Shown: positions 40,233 to 49,117, counted from the first letter of the stretch. The stretch: DNA of 50,934 bases from Deltaproteobacteria bacterium (GCA_018333535.1 JAGXTA010000019.1:1-50934), one strand, 5' to 3'. Program-made: numbers and translations. The notes: generated by a model not told the origin, from the letters alone.

Positions 40233-41717
40233 TTATTTGATTTTCCAGAGGGTGCCCGAAGGGGTGTCTTCTAAGATAATTCCTTTTGAAAAAAGGTCGT
40301 TTCGTATCTCATCTGCTTTCTTCCAGTCCTTGTCTTTTCTGGCTTGACTTCTTCTCTCAATGGATTGAAGGATCTCTTCCTCGGAGAGATTGAACTTCTT
40401 TAGTCCTTCCTTTTTCTGCCGGACAAGGTATTCGGAGGGCTCCCCCGTAAAGAGTCCAAAAACCCCGCCGATTTTCCGAATGTGATCAAGGCCCTGCTTG
40501 AGCAAAGTCAGGATCGCCTCTGTTGGATGACCCTTTGAAATGTCGAGGAGGCTGTTCAGATTTCTCTGGAGGTCGTAAAGATATCCCAGGGCCTGAGCCG
40601 TGTTGAAATCATCATCCATGGCTTCTTCGAATCGGGTTTGGAATGAGTGGATCGTCTTCTGTGCCTCTTCGAGGACATGAATACCCCCACCCTTACCCTC
40701 CCCCGTCAAGGGGGAGGGGATTATTTCGATTTCGTCTTTAATGGCTTTGAGAGTTGAATAAAACCGGTCCAGTCCGGTTTTTGCTTCGAGGAGGCTCTCT
40801 TCCGAATAATCGACAGGACTCCGGTAGTGATGGGAGAGGAAGAAGAGCCGGGGGACTTCAGGATGCCACTGCTTGAGAATTTCTTTAATCGTTAAGAAGT
40901 TTCCGAGCGATTTTGACATCTTCTCTTTATTAATATTCACAAAGCCATTATGGATCCAGTAGCGGGCAAAGGGCTTTCCGGTTGCAGCCTCGGATTGGGC
41001 AATCTCATTCTCATGGTGGGGAAAGATGAGGTCTTTTCCGCCGCCATGAATATCGAAGGTCTCTCCAAGATATTTCTGACTCATCACCGAGCACTCGATA
41101 TGCCAGCCGGGCCTTCCTTCTCCCCAGGGACTTTTCCAGAAAGGCTCGCCGGGTTTGCTCGATTTCCAGAGGGCAAAGTCAAGAGGGTCCTCTTTTTTTT
41201 CATCGATCTCAACCCTGGCGCCGGCCTGCATCTCCTCGAGGTTTCGTCCGGAGAGTTTCCCGTAATCCTTAAATCTTCCTACGGAGAAGAAGACATCGCC
41301 ATCCTTCGGATAGGCAGATCCTTTCTCGATGAGGGTGGAGATGAGGTCGATCATCCCGGAGATATGATCCGTGGCTTTGGGCTCAAAAGAGGGTTTCTCC
41401 AGGCCAAGCCCTCCCATATCGATGTTAAACTCTTCGATATATTTCTCGGCGATGGCCCTGTAGTCCACGCCCTCCTCATTGGCCCGTTTGATGATCTTAT
41501 CGTCGATGTCGGTGAAGTTCCGGACAAAGGTTACATCATACCCCCGGTAGCGAAGATACCGGTAGATGACATCAAAGACAATTGCCGAACGGGCATGGCC
41601 GATATGACAGAGGTCATAAACCGTCACTCCGCAGGCGTACATTCCCACCTGTTTCTCCCGGAGGGGAAGGAAATCTTCTTTTTTGCCGGTCAGGGTGTTG
41701 TAGATGCGAAGAGGCAT
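40233..41717 (-). CDS. cysS: cysteinyl-tRNA synthetase, with a repeat inserted in frame
   Basis: Class I synthetase charging tRNA-Cys. The 494-residue protein has the CHIGHAR site near residue 38, zinc-site residues including Cys29 (ACGVTVYD), GWHIECSVMS and the HHENE segment, KMSKSLGN near residue 266, and the RFEEAMDDDFNTAQAL segment of the DALR-type domain. It is about 30 residues longer than E. coli CysRS (461); residues about 333-346 read IPSPLTGEGKGGG, the translation of a GC palindrome also found between genes elsewhere in the window. The ATG at 41717 directly follows an AT-rich repeat and has no Shine-Dalgarno sequence; an earlier TTG at 41726 is less likely. Last gene of the carD-ispD-ispF-gltX block. 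Confidence 0.95.
   Translation of the reverse strand: MPLRIYNTLTGKKEDFLPLREKQVGMYACGVTVYDLCHIGHARSAIVFDVIYRYLRYRGYDVTFVRNFTDIDDKIIKRANEEGVDYRAIAEKYIEEFNIDMGGLGLEKPSFEPKATDHISGMIDLISTLIEKGSAYPKDGDVFFSVGRFKDYGKLSGRNLEEMQAGARVEIDEKKEDPLDFALWKSSKPGEPFWKSPWGEGRPGWHIECSVMSQKYLGETFDIHGGGKDLIFPHHENEIAQSEAATGKPFARYWIHNGFVNINKEKMSKSLGNFLTIKEILKQWHPEVPRLFFLSHHYRSPVDYSEESLLEAKTGLDRFYSTLKAIKDEIEIIPSPLTGEGKGGGIHVLEEAQKTIHSFQTRFEEAMDDDFNTAQALGYLYDLQRNLNSLLDISKGHPTEAILTLLKQGLDHIRKIGGVFGLFTGEPSEYLVRQKKEGLKKFNLSEEEILQSIERRSQARKDKDWKKADEIRNDLFSKGIILEDTPSGTLWKIK
40682..40721. repeat. GC-rich palindromic repeat lodged in frame within cysS
   Basis: CCCCCACCCTTACCCTCCCC, then GTCAAGGGGGAGGGG. On the minus strand GGGGGAGGGT..GGGTGGGGGT is shared at 20 of 22 positions with the intergenic repeat at 28092-28113. 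The reading frame through it is open and encodes a Gly/Pro-rich linker. Confidence 0.8.
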
Positions 41718-41721
41718 ATTG

Positions 41722-41840
41722 TTCAAATGTCAAATACCAAAGTTCAAATGTCAAATCAATCGCAAAGCTCAAATATCATAACATTTGGGGATTTGGACTT
41801 TGACATTCCTTTGACATTTGTATTTTGAAATTTGAAATTT
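41722..41840. repeat. AT-rich palindrome, family F copy 1, between gltX and cysS
   Basis: Built of CAAATGTCAAA and complementary TTTGACATTTG words: TTCAAATGTCAAATACC and AAAGTTCAAATGTCAAATC on the left, GGACTTTGACATTCC and TTTGACATTTGTATTTTG on the right. It reaches from the gltX stop codon to the cysS start. Confidence 0.75.
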
Positions 41841-43284
41841 AGGCTATCTCTAACGCCATTTTCAACCGCTTCATCATCCTCTCTTTTCCAAGGAGGGGAA
41901 GGGTTTTGACCAGTTCGGGACCTTTCATCTTTCCAGTCATCCCTGCCCGGAGAAGTCCATAAAGGGATTTCCCCTTCCTGCCAGTCTTCTCTTCGAGCTG
42001 ACGGAGCAGGGACGATGTGTTATCGTCTTCGATTTCAGACCAACCTTCTATCGCATTTAGAATCGTTTGAAGAAGATTTCTATTTTCAGGGAGAATCAGG
42101 ATGGCCTTTACTTCTTCCTCGAAAGAGAATTTTTCATCGAAAAAAATGGACAGATATTCCTCAACCTGAGAAAGAAGAAAAAGGTTATCTTTCAGAAGGC
42201 CGCAGATTTGGATAAGATAGGTTTGATCCTGTTGGTTGACCGGAATGCCAGCTTTCTCAAAATAGGGAAGAAGCAATCGGGTGAGCCGACCCTTATCCGC
42301 TTTCCGGATATAATGACTGTTGAGCCATTCCAATTTTTTTCGGGAATGGGTGGGAGCATTTCTTGAAAGGCCGGAGAGGGAGAATGTTTCCACGATTTTC
42401 TCCAGAGGAAGAATCTCTTCCCCGGAGGAAGGAGTCCATCCAAGAAGGATGAGGTAGTTCAGAAGGCTTTCCGGCAGAAAGCCTTCCTCCCGGTACTGAG
42501 AGACCGCTGTGGCTCCATGTCGTTTGCTCAAAGGGGATCGGTCCGGACCGAGGATGAGAGGATGATGGGCAAAAACCGGAGGTTGCCATCCCAAAGCGCG
42601 ATAGAGCAATATCTGCCGGGGGGTGTTGGAGAGATGGTCTTCACCCCTGATGACATGGGATATCTGCATCGAATGATCATCAATGACGCAGGCGAAATTG
42701 TAAGCTGCCATCCCATCGGAACGAACGATGATGAAATCCCCGATCCCATTCGAATCAAAATTCATCTTTCCATGGATGAGATCTTCAAAGACGACCGTCC
42801 CTTTGTCCACCCGAAATCTGAGAACGGGCCGGAGGCCTTCTGACTCCATTTTCGAGATCTCCCCTTCGGAGAGATTACGGCATCTTCCATCATATTTTGG
42901 CATCATGCCCCTTGAGAGCTGTTCCTTGCGAAGGGTCTCAAGCCTTTCGGGAGAGCAGAAACATTTATAGACTTTTCCTTCGCCAAGCAGTTTTTCCGCA
43001 TCGCCATGATAGTGTGAGAGTCGCTGGGATTGACGATAGGGACCGCTCTGCCCGCCTGCATCAGGCCCTTCCTCCCAGATGATTCCCAGCCACCTGAGAT
43101 CCTGAAGGATCGCCTCGATGGAGGCATCGGTCGACCGCTCCGCATCCGTATCTTCGATACGCAGAATGAATGTACCTTTTTCCTTTCTGGCAAAGAGATA
43201 GTTGAAGAGGGCGGTTCGGGCATTTCCGATATGGAGAAGCCCGGTAGGAGCAGGAGCGAAACGAACACGAACATTAGCACTCAT
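41839..43284 (-). CDS. gltX: glutamyl-tRNA synthetase
   Basis: Class I synthetase charging tRNA-Glu, here the only GluRS visible. The 481-residue protein shows FAPAPTGLLHIGNAR at residues 8-22 (HIGH site), ILRIEDTDAERS, the KMSKS-like site as LSKRHGATAV, and a helical C-terminal anticodon-binding part. A cysteine pair CFCSPERLETLRKEQ near residue 110 may hold zinc. Since glnS is also present, this enzyme need not make Glu-tRNA-Gln. It follows ispF across a repeat-filled gap of about 370 nt. Confidence 0.96.
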   Translation of the reverse strand: MSANVRVRFAPAPTGLLHIGNARTALFNYLFARKEKGTFILRIEDTDAERSTDASIEAILQDLRWLGIIWEEGPDAGGQSGPYRQSQRLSHYHGDAEKLLGEGKVYKCFCSPERLETLRKEQLSRGMMPKYDGRCRNLSEGEISKMESEGLRPVLRFRVDKGTVVFEDLIHGKMNFDSNGIGDFIIVRSDGMAAYNFACVIDDHSMQISHVIRGEDHLSNTPRQILLYRALGWQPPVFAHHPLILGPDRSPLSKRHGATAVSQYREEGFLPESLLNYLILLGWTPSSGEEILPLEKIVETFSLSGLSRNAPTHSRKKLEWLNSHYIRKADKGRLTRLLLPYFEKAGIPVNQQDQTYLIQICGLLKDNLFLLSQVEEYLSIFFDEKFSFEEEVKAILILPENRNLLQTILNAIEGWSEIEDDNTSSLLRQLEEKTGRKGKSLYGLLRAGMTGKMKGPELVKTLPLLGKERMMKRLKMALEIA

Positions 43285-43296
43285 ATAAGTCCTTGA

Positions 43297-43650
43297 AGGA
43301 TATCAAATATCAAAGCTCAAACTTCAAATCAAGCTCAAAGCTCAAATGTCAAAAGATTTTTTCTTTGAAATTTGGTAATACTTTAGCTGTTTGAAAATCT
43401 TTATAAAATCCCTCCCCACCTCCCTTTGCCCTCCGGGTCAGAGACCACTCTGGGTCGGAGACCAAAGGGAGGAGATAGGGGTTTCCCCCTTTGGTAATCT
43501 TTTCCCTGCCAAGGGCAGGCAAAGGGGGATTAAGGGGGATTTTATGATGATTCTTTTGGTCAATTAACTCATGAAATTCTTCTTTTCATAAGACTAAATT
43601 GATATGAAATTTGGAATCCTTTGACATTTCGATTTTGACATTTGGATTTG
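43297..43650. repeat. family F palindrome, copy 2, split by an inserted family D repeat
   Basis: Left arm ATCAAATATCAAAGCTCAAA and AAGCTCAAATGTCAAAAG (43297-43352), right arm GATATGAAATTTGGAATCC, then TTTGACATTTCGATTTTG and ACATTTGG (43598-43648). Between the arms lies the family D repeat, so one repeat has inserted in another. Confidence 0.75.
43382..43545. repeat. family D palindromic repeat, copy 2, with family C words inside
   Basis: TTTAGCTGTTTGAAAATC, then AAAATCCCTCCCCACCTCCC against GGGGGATTAAGGGGGATTTT; a family C-like core (CTCCGGGTCAGAGACC / TCGGAGACCAAAGGG) lies at 43432-43467 and AGGGCAGGCAAAG near the right end. Same words as 26050-26177 in reverse order. Confidence 0.75.
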
Positions 43651-43653
43651 TAA

Positions 43654-44127
43654 TTAACCTTCCTCCACCAGCACCACCGCATAGGCGGCGATTCCTTCGC
43701 CTCTGCCTGTAAAGCCCAACCCTTCTGTAGTGGTGGCCTTCACATTGATCCGCGATGTGTCGATTTCAACGACCTGGGCGATTTCATTCACCATCCTTGG
43801 GATAAAGTCGAGGAGTTTCGGTTTCTGAGCAACGATCGTTGTGTCAATATTGAGTAGGCGGAATCCTTTCTCTTTTACCATTGCCATCACGCTCTTCAGG
43901 AGAAGGGTGCTTTTAATATCCCTGTATTTGAGATCCGTGTCCGGAAAGTGTCTTCCGATATCTCCCTCTGCAATGGCTCCCAGTAAGGCGTCGCAGATGG
44001 CATGGAGGAGGACATCGGCGTCCGAATGGCCCTGGAGTCCGTAGAGGTATGGGATACGAACCCCTCCGAGGATTAATGGCCGGTTGGGCGCGAGGGAATG
44101 GACATCATAACCGAAACCAACTCTCAT
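43654..44127 (-). CDS. ispF: 2-C-methyl-D-erythritol 2,4-cyclodiphosphate synthase
   Basis: Fifth step of the MEP isoprenoid pathway. The 157-residue protein has the metal ligands of the family: Asp and His in GFGYDVHSL (residues 4-12), His in [13 protein letters not shown] (around residue 35), then [15 protein letters not shown], and the C-terminal [19 protein letters not shown]. The start ATG overlaps the ispD stop by 4 nt, so the two are translationally coupled. Normal length. Confidence 0.97.
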   Translation of the reverse strand: MRVGFGYDVHSLAPNRPLILGGVRIPYLYGLQGHSDADVLLHAICDALLGAIAEGDIGRHFPDTDLKYRDIKSTLLLKSVMAMVKEKGFRLLNIDTTIVAQKPKLLDFIPRMVNEIAQVVEIDTSRINVKATTTEGLGFTGRGEGIAAYAVVLVEEG

Positions 44128-44837
44128 CCCTCTTCTCCCTTCGTATGGGCCCTCATCTTGAGGATGAGATTTGCCAGCATGAGATCTTCCAGCGTGGTAA
44201 TTTTAATATTGGTGTAAGCCCCCGGGAGGATGTGGATCTTCTTCCCTAATCGCTCTACGAGGGAGGCATCGTCCGTTCCGATAAAACCATCTTCTGTGGC
44301 CTTGAGATAAGCCTCTCTGATAAAGGGGGCCTGAAATGCCTGAGGAGTTTGAGCCTGATAGAGAGATTCTCTCTCCAGAGTTTTGAGGACCGTTCCGTCC
44401 GGATGGGCCATTTTAATCGTGTCCTTTACGGGCATGGCGATGATGGCTGCTCCAAAACGGGTGGCGGACCGGATCGATTCTTCAATCATCTCTTTTGTGA
44501 CAAAGGGCCGGACCCCATCATGGATGACGATGATCTTTGCATCAGCGGAAAGGGCATCCAGCCCGTTTCGGACAGAGTCCTGTCTCCGTTTTCCGCCCGG
44601 AATGATCTGTGAAATCTTCCGATATTGAAATTTTTCGATGATTTCTTTCAGGCAATAGTCTTGATCTTCCTGGCCAACCACCAGGAGGATGGACCGGATG
44701 AGGGGGCATGCGTCGAATTGATCAAGCGTATGGGCGAGGATCGGTTTTCCTCCCAGGAAGAAGAACTGTTTCTTTCTTCCCTCCATGAATCGCTGGCCCT
44801 TTCCAGCAGAGACGATGATGGCGTCTGCTTTCATCAT
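44124..44837 (-). CDS. ispD: 2-C-methyl-D-erythritol 4-phosphate cytidylyltransferase
   Basis: Third step of the MEP pathway, forming CDP-methylerythritol. The 237-residue protein carries the nucleotide site [25 protein letters not shown] at residues 10-34, the [14 protein letters not shown] segment, [13 protein letters not shown] with the metal aspartate, and [28 protein letters not shown] at the end. Overlaps ispF by 4 nt. Preceded by a repeat-filled gap after the PIN/TRAM gene. Confidence 0.97.
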   Translation of the reverse strand: MMKADAIIVSAGKGQRFMEGRKKQFFFLGGKPILAHTLDQFDACPLIRSILLVVGQEDQDYCLKEIIEKFQYRKISQIIPGGKRRQDSVRNGLDALSADAKIIVIHDGVRPFVTKEMIEESIRSATRFGAAIIAMPVKDTIKMAHPDGTVLKTLERESLYQAQTPQAFQAPFIREAYLKATEDGFIGTDDASLVERLGKKIHILPGAYTNIKITTLEDLMLANLILKMRAHTKGEEG

Positions 44838-44849
44838 TCGACAATAAAA

Positions 44850-44979
44850 ACTTCATGGAATCATGGAATAGTGGAACAGGTCAATCATGAATTATGAGTT
44901 TAGAATTTAGAGTTTAGAATTTGAATTCATAACTCATAACTCTTAATTCATAATTCTAATTCCATTATTATTCCAACCT
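44850..44979. repeat. AT-rich nested palindrome between ispD and the PIN/TRAM gene
   Basis: Outer arms CATGGAATAGTGGAACAGG and TTCCATTATTATTCCAACC; inner arms GAATTATGAGTTTAGAATTT and TTAATTCATAATTC. Lies in the middle of a conserved operon. Confidence 0.65.
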
Positions 44980-44983
44980 TCCC

Positions 44984-46051
44984 TTAAAATTCGCTGTCCA
45001 GGGGGTAATAGTAATCTTTTCCCCTGTTTTCCCGGTTTGCTTCCTCCTTCAGACGGGCGAAGATCATCCTTCCGGCGGGCGTTTGAAGGACACTGGTCAC
45101 AATGACATCAACATTTTTTCCTATTTGACGCCTTCCATTGTCCACCACGATCATGGTGCCGTCATCGAGATAGGCCACTCCCTGTCCCATCTCCTTCCCC
45201 TCTTTAACGATTTTAGCATTGATTTCCTCTCCGGGAAGGACAACGGGTTTCAAAGAATTAGCCAGGGCATTGATGTTGAGCACTTCTATCCCCTGGAGTC
45301 CGGCGACCTTGTTGAGGTTGGAATCATTGGTGATGATTTTTCCATTGACTTCTTTGGCGAGTTCAACCAGCTTGGCATCGACCTCTTTGACTGAGGCGTA
45401 GTCCGTGTCCACAATTCGAACATCCACGTTGACCTGCTTCTGAATGTGGTGGAGAATTTCAAGCCCTCTTTTTCCCCTGGTTCGTTTGATGGGATCATGG
45501 GAGTCGGCAATGTGCTGGAGTTCGCCGAGGACGAATTGAGGAATAAGAAGGGGACCCTCCATAAAACCCGTTTCAGCGATGTCGGCGATGCGGCCATCGA
45601 TGATGACACTGGTGTCGAGAATCTTGGCGATTCCATCCCGGGGAATCTCTTTCCCCATGGGGCTCCAATCCTTTAGACCATGGGGCAGATGGAATTCGGC
45701 TGCCTTTTTTAAGCCGATCCTCAGACCGGTATATCCGCACACCCCATAAAGCAGACCCATCACAGGCAAGGCCATTTGTTGTTCATTGAAGAAAAAGGGA
45801 AAGAAAATATTGGAAATGAGATTGGCTAAGATGACTCCAAGGATCAGTCCGATAAAACTTCCTAAAAGATTTTTTAAAGGAACTCTTCTCAACCGATCCT
45901 CCATGAGGAGGGTCAGGCCGGAGAGAAGCAGACCCCCGAAAAGCCCGAACAAACCCATCCGGGGTGAAATTCCCTTAGTCAAGAAGTATCCGCTTGCACC
46001 GCAGATGAAAAACAGAAAAAGACGTAGAATCCAAGTATCCAACTCGTTCAC
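44984..46051 (-). CDS. PIN/TRAM-domain membrane protein (YacL family)
   Basis: Predicted membrane-anchored ribonuclease-like protein. Residues 1-120 have four hydrophobic helices (FLFFICGASGYFL, MGLFGLFGGLLLSGLTL, LIGLILGVILANLISNIFF, LLYGVCGYTGLRI). A PIN domain follows from about residue 145: ILDTSVIIDGRIADIAETGF, FVLGELQHIADSHD, and DTDYASVKEVDAKL. A TRAM domain closes the protein (INAKIVKEGKEMGQGVAYLDDGTMIVVDN). The pattern is identical to Bacillus YacL, which lies in the same position before ispD and ispF. The RNA target is unknown. Confidence 0.9.
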   Translation of the reverse strand: MNELDTWILRLFLFFICGASGYFLTKGISPRMGLFGLFGGLLLSGLTLLMEDRLRRVPLKNLLGSFIGLILGVILANLISNIFFPFFFNEQQMALPVMGLLYGVCGYTGLRIGLKKAAEFHLPHGLKDWSPMGKEIPRDGIAKILDTSVIIDGRIADIAETGFMEGPLLIPQFVLGELQHIADSHDPIKRTRGKRGLEILHHIQKQVNVDVRIVDTDYASVKEVDAKLVELAKEVNGKIITNDSNLNKVAGLQGIEVLNINALANSLKPVVLPGEEINAKIVKEGKEMGQGVAYLDDGTMIVVDNGRRQIGKNVDVIVTSVLQTPAGRMIFARLKEEANRENRGKDYYYPLDSEF

Positions 46052-46105
46052 CTCCTTTCGATGACGTTTTGATTGATATAAAGATGAGATGGGGGAGAGA
46101 GATGC

Positions 46106-46588
46106 CTATGCCCCAAAGATCATATGAATCTCTTTCAGGATGTTCGACTCTTTCACATCCTTGGCGATCGCCAGTTCCTTGACCAGGAGCGTTTTGGCCA
46201 TGTCCATAATTTTTTTCTCGCCGAAAGAGAGTTCTTTTTCTGACTTCAGGATATGGAGGTCCCGAAACACTTCCGCAATTTCGTAGATGGACCCCTTATT
46301 GATCTTTTCCATATACTCCCGGTATCTCCGGTTCCATGTCTGATTATCAAGGGTGATCTCCCTGTCTTTCAATATCCCGATCACCTTCCGGACTTCGATC
46401 TTCCGGATCACGGTTCTCAGGCCGGCGGATTCTACATTATCTTCGGGGACCATGATGGTCATCCCGTTATCGACGAAGCGGAGGATATAGAAACTCTGCT
46501 CCTTACCCGAAATACGCTTGGTCTCAATGGCTTCGATGACTCCTACCCCGTGACCCGGGTAGACGGCTTTATCACCAATGTGAAACAT
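46106..46588 (-). CDS. carD: CarD-family transcriptional regulator
   Basis: RNA polymerase-binding regulator of the CarD/CdnL family, often essential and linked to rRNA promoter stability. The 160-residue protein has the RNA-polymerase-interacting domain (FHIGDKAVYPGHGVGVIEAIETK and FYILRFVDNGMTIMVPEDN, residues 2-55) and the helical DNA-binding domain with TWNRRYREYMEKINKGSIYEIAEVFRDL. Length is that of short CdnL-type members, without the HMGA tail of Myxococcus CarD. First gene after the lipoprotein gene in the minus-strand block. Confidence 0.95.
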   Translation of the reverse strand: MFHIGDKAVYPGHGVGVIEAIETKRISGKEQSFYILRFVDNGMTIMVPEDNVESAGLRTVIRKIEVRKVIGILKDREITLDNQTWNRRYREYMEKINKGSIYEIAEVFRDLHILKSEKELSFGEKKIMDMAKTLLVKELAIAKDVKESNILKEIHMIFGA

Positions 46589-46686
46589 AACATTTACCCT
46601 CCTTCCTTATCATTCACTATCCAAAGAAGTTATCTTCCTCGTATCAGCCTGGCTTTTTGATTGCAGGCGAGCAGTTGAGCGAGGCC

Positions 46687-47841
46687 TCAGGTTCCTTCGC
46701 GTCCGGCGAGTTTTAAAATATCCTCTTCGTCAGGCTTCTTTCCCTGAATCAGCCTTCCGATAGAAGCATCCATTCCAAAGAGGGTTGAGATCTGAATCTT
46801 TCCCCTCATCAGCCTTCTTTCCCCAGGGCTCCCAGGTTGAAACACCTCCATCATATCTCCCACCCTGAGCCCGCTTAATTTGCCTGCATTGATATAGACC
46901 TCTTCTCCATCCACTTTGGCAACCCGGCAAAACCAGTCCAGACGGTCCAATTCCCTTGAAAGGGATCGACTGAGGTTTGAAACCGTCAGGTCAAACGCTC
47001 TTCCTTTTGCTTTCTCATCGGAGAAGGCCCCCCTCTCTTTCGTGGGAACGATGGCATTCTGGGCCGAAAGAGTTTTGAGGATTTTACCGGAGAAGGTATC
47101 TATAATTTTCATCTCTATTTTAATAATGGCTGTTGACGTCTCATCCTGACCCTTTGTTCCTTTTGTGGTGAAGACATAGGGCCCCGAGAGTTCTCCCAGA
47201 ACGATAGCATGAATGCCGAAAACCTCGCTGAGCATTTTTGAGATTTTCGGGGAATCCAGATCAGATGAGGAGCCCTCCTTTTTTTCAAGAAATTCTTTTA
47301 CCATCTGATAGTCAACAAAAAGAACCTGGAAGGACCTTTGCGTCATTTCTTTCATCAGTCTTTCGGCCAACCAGTCGCCGAAGGTCTCTTCGGCAGAAGT
47401 GGTCCGATCATCAAAGTGGGCGATCACCACCTTCTTCTTTAAGTGGGCAACGGGGGAGACTGAAACAGAGGTTGAAAGAGCCTCTTTTTCCGGCCCGGGA
47501 GAAGGGGAGAGAGTTGTGGCAGCAGGGGAGGTTCTTTTCTCCTGCTCACCTCGCAGGGACGGGGCGGCATAGGCTTCTCTCTTGGCTAAATATTCCTCCA
47601 CAGGAATATAGAGATATTTAGGTTGCTTCCCTCCTTCAGAGGCCTGGGGATTGAGGACCTTCACATATTCCTTCCTGTCGATGATGATAACCTCTTTATC
47701 CACCAATTCCTTTATCTTCGCCTTATGAGGCGGCCCCTTTTTAATCGGGAACCAGGAGGGGGTGGAACAGGCAAAAACGAAGAAAAGGATGAAAAGTAAG
47801 ATAAAAATAGGAAGATAGGGTTTCCTTGCGTTTGATTTCAT
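46687..47841 (-). CDS. predicted lipoprotein with CsgG-like and FlgT-like C-terminal parts
   Basis: The 384-residue protein has a signal sequence with a lipobox ending FVFAC (Cys25), so a lipid anchor is likely. A linker of 60 or so residues (PSLRGEQEKRTSP, then repeated Ser/Thr/Pro) precedes a domain from about residue 135 starting KKVVIAHFDDRTTSAEETFGD, a pattern of CsgG/TolB-type N-terminal strands, with QVLFVDYQMVKEFLEKK and FGIHAIVLGELSG. The last 70 residues (VYINAGKLSGLRVGDMMEV then GKIQISTLFGMDASIGRLIQG) resemble the FlgT C-terminal domain. Function is unknown; periplasmic scaffold is one possibility. Confidence 0.7.
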   Translation of the reverse strand: MKSNARKPYLPIFILLFILFFVFACSTPSWFPIKKGPPHKAKIKELVDKEVIIIDRKEYVKVLNPQASEGGKQPKYLYIPVEEYLAKREAYAAPSLRGEQEKRTSPAATTLSPSPGPEKEALSTSVSVSPVAHLKKKVVIAHFDDRTTSAEETFGDWLAERLMKEMTQRSFQVLFVDYQMVKEFLEKKEGSSSDLDSPKISKMLSEVFGIHAIVLGELSGPYVFTTKGTKGQDETSTAIIKIEMKIIDTFSGKILKTLSAQNAIVPTKERGAFSDEKAKGRAFDLTVSNLSRSLSRELDRLDWFCRVAKVDGEEVYINAGKLSGLRVGDMMEVFQPGSPGERRLMRGKIQISTLFGMDASIGRLIQGKKPDEEDILKLAGREGT

Positions 47842-47934
47842 CTTTTCCTTTAAGCGATCAATTAAATATAACTTAAAATTGTGAAAAAATCAACGTAGAA
47901 ATCGGAGAAAATGGAAACAATCTGTTACGGATTC

Positions 47935-48708
47935 TTAACCACTGCGGTTGAGGAAGGCGATAACCTTTTGGAGGTCTCCGGGGGTGTCCACACCGATGGG
48001 TTCATAATCAACCGGAACAACCTTGATTTTATAGCCATTTTCCAAAACGCGAAGTTGCTCCAGCTTCTCTATTTTTTCCAAAGGGGTGGGTTTCATCTTG
48101 GCAAGCCGCAGGAGAAAAGCACGGCGATAGACATAGAGGCCGATCGTTTTAAAGACCCTTTTTGAAAAAATTCCTTTTTTTTCGGCAGGGCTACGAAGAA
48201 TTTGTTCCATATTAAGATCGCGGGGAAAGGGGATGGGAGAGCGTGAGAAGTAGAGGGCGAAACCTTTTTGATCCACAACCACTTTCCCCTGGTTGGGATT
48301 GAGCCAATCCTTCACATCCTCAATCCTTGTCATCAAGGTGGACATATCCAGACTCTCATCTTTCAGAAGAGGGCGGATGGCTTTGTCAATAATAAAACCT
48401 TTAATCAGGGGTTCATCTCCCTGGACATTAACGATGATCTCGGATCTGAGTTTTCGCGCCACCTCCGCCGCCCGGTCGGTTCCGGTAGGATGATCCGGAG
48501 AAGTCATTACAGCCCTTCCGCCAAACCCCTGTACCACCCCCAGGATTCTCTGGTCATCGGTGGCGACCATGACTTCCCCGATCAATTTCGACTGCCCCAC
48601 CCCTTCGTATACCCATTGAATCATCGGTTTGCCAAGAATATCGACAAGGGGTTTCCCTTCGAAACGTGTCGATCCATATCGCGCAGGAATAATTGCAGTG
48701 ATCTTCAT
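47935..48708 (-). CDS. kdsB: 3-deoxy-manno-octulosonate cytidylyltransferase (CMP-Kdo synthetase)
   Basis: Activates Kdo for lipid A-core assembly, so the cell has lipopolysaccharide. The approximately 257-residue protein has [69 protein letters not shown] and [15 protein letters not shown], covering the nucleotide and sugar sites of KdsB. The frame extends upstream to 48900, but that part translates palindromic repeats ([15 protein letters not shown]), so the ATG at 48708 is the real start. The Shine-Dalgarno sequence is weak. It heads the minus-strand block that runs to cysS. Confidence 0.95.
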   Translation of the reverse strand: MKITAIIPARYGSTRFEGKPLVDILGKPMIQWVYEGVGQSKLIGEVMVATDDQRILGVVQGFGGRAVMTSPDHPTGTDRAAEVARKLRSEIIVNVQGDEPLIKGFIIDKAIRPLLKDESLDMSTLMTRIEDVKDWLNPNQGKVVVDQKGFALYFSRSPIPFPRDLNMEQILRSPAEKKGIFSKRVFKTIGLYVYRRAFLLRLAKMKPTPLEKIEKLEQLRVLENGYKIKVVPVDYEPIGVDTPGDLQKVIAFLNRSG

Positions 48709-48716
48709 AGGATTCT

Positions 48717-48784
48717 TTTGTAGCGGCAGGCTTTGAAGCCGTCGGTTTACCAGTTTTGTAGCCGCAGGCTTCAGCCTGCGTTTG
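48717..48784. repeat. GC-rich repeat of the TAGCCGCAGGCTTCAGCCTGCG type
   Basis: Two partial copies: GTAGCGGCAGGCTTTGAAGCC and TGTAGCCGCAGGCTTCAGC. It lies directly before kdsB and takes the place of its 5' leader. Confidence 0.7.
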
Positions 48785-48840
48785 GTTATGATTTTATTTA
48801 AGCAGATTAATACAGGACTGTCAACCTCCGCCATCATATA

Positions 48841-48886
48841 CTCTTCCCCTCTCCCCTGCTGGGGAGAGGGTTGGGGTGAGGGGGGC
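48841..48886. repeat. GC-rich palindrome of the CTCCCCTGCTGGGGAG type
   Basis: CTTCCCCTCTCCCCTGCTGG then GGAGAGGGTTGGGGTGAGG. Same type as the words at 28092-28113 and 40682-40721. Confidence 0.7.
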
Positions 48887-48941
48887 ATCAAGAAATGCAA
48901 TTGCGATGAGCGGAGCGACTAAGATGTTTGTTTTAAATATA

Positions 48942-49031
48942 GAGAGCTCTAAAAAACTACTCTTCGCTCTCTGATTACACAGATTTCAAAAAAAATGATT
49001 CCAGAGATTTCCGGACTTTTTCAGAAATCTC
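48942..49031. repeat. family A palindromic element, copy 3
   Basis: GAGAGCTCTAAAAAACTACT, CGCTCTCTGATTACACAG at the left and CAGAGATTTCCGG, ACTTTTTCAGAAATCTC at the right. Both ends match copies 1 and 2. Confidence 0.85.
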
Positions 49032-49042
49032 ATACGATTCCC

Positions 49043-49070
49043 TTGACAACACAAAATGGTGTGGTAACCT
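49043..49070 (+). promoter_or_regulatory. promoter of the XRE regulator with a possible operator
   Basis: TTGACA at 49043-49048, 16-bp spacer, TAACCT at 49065-49070. The spacer holds ACAC-AAAATG-GTGT, a small dyad that could be an autoregulatory site. Confidence 0.5.
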
Positions 49071-49117
49071 TTCAATATCTGACAACATCTCCCATATACG
49101 GGGAAGAAGGTGTCTAA

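Noticed and set aside
40950-41828. Open frame of 292 codons on the plus strand, opposite cysS
   Set aside because: It lies wholly on the other strand of the clear cysS gene, its protein has no recognisable domain, and its right part translates a repeat.
48709-48900. N-terminal extension of kdsB
   Set aside because: The extra residues translate GC palindromes and the family N-terminus begins at 48708.
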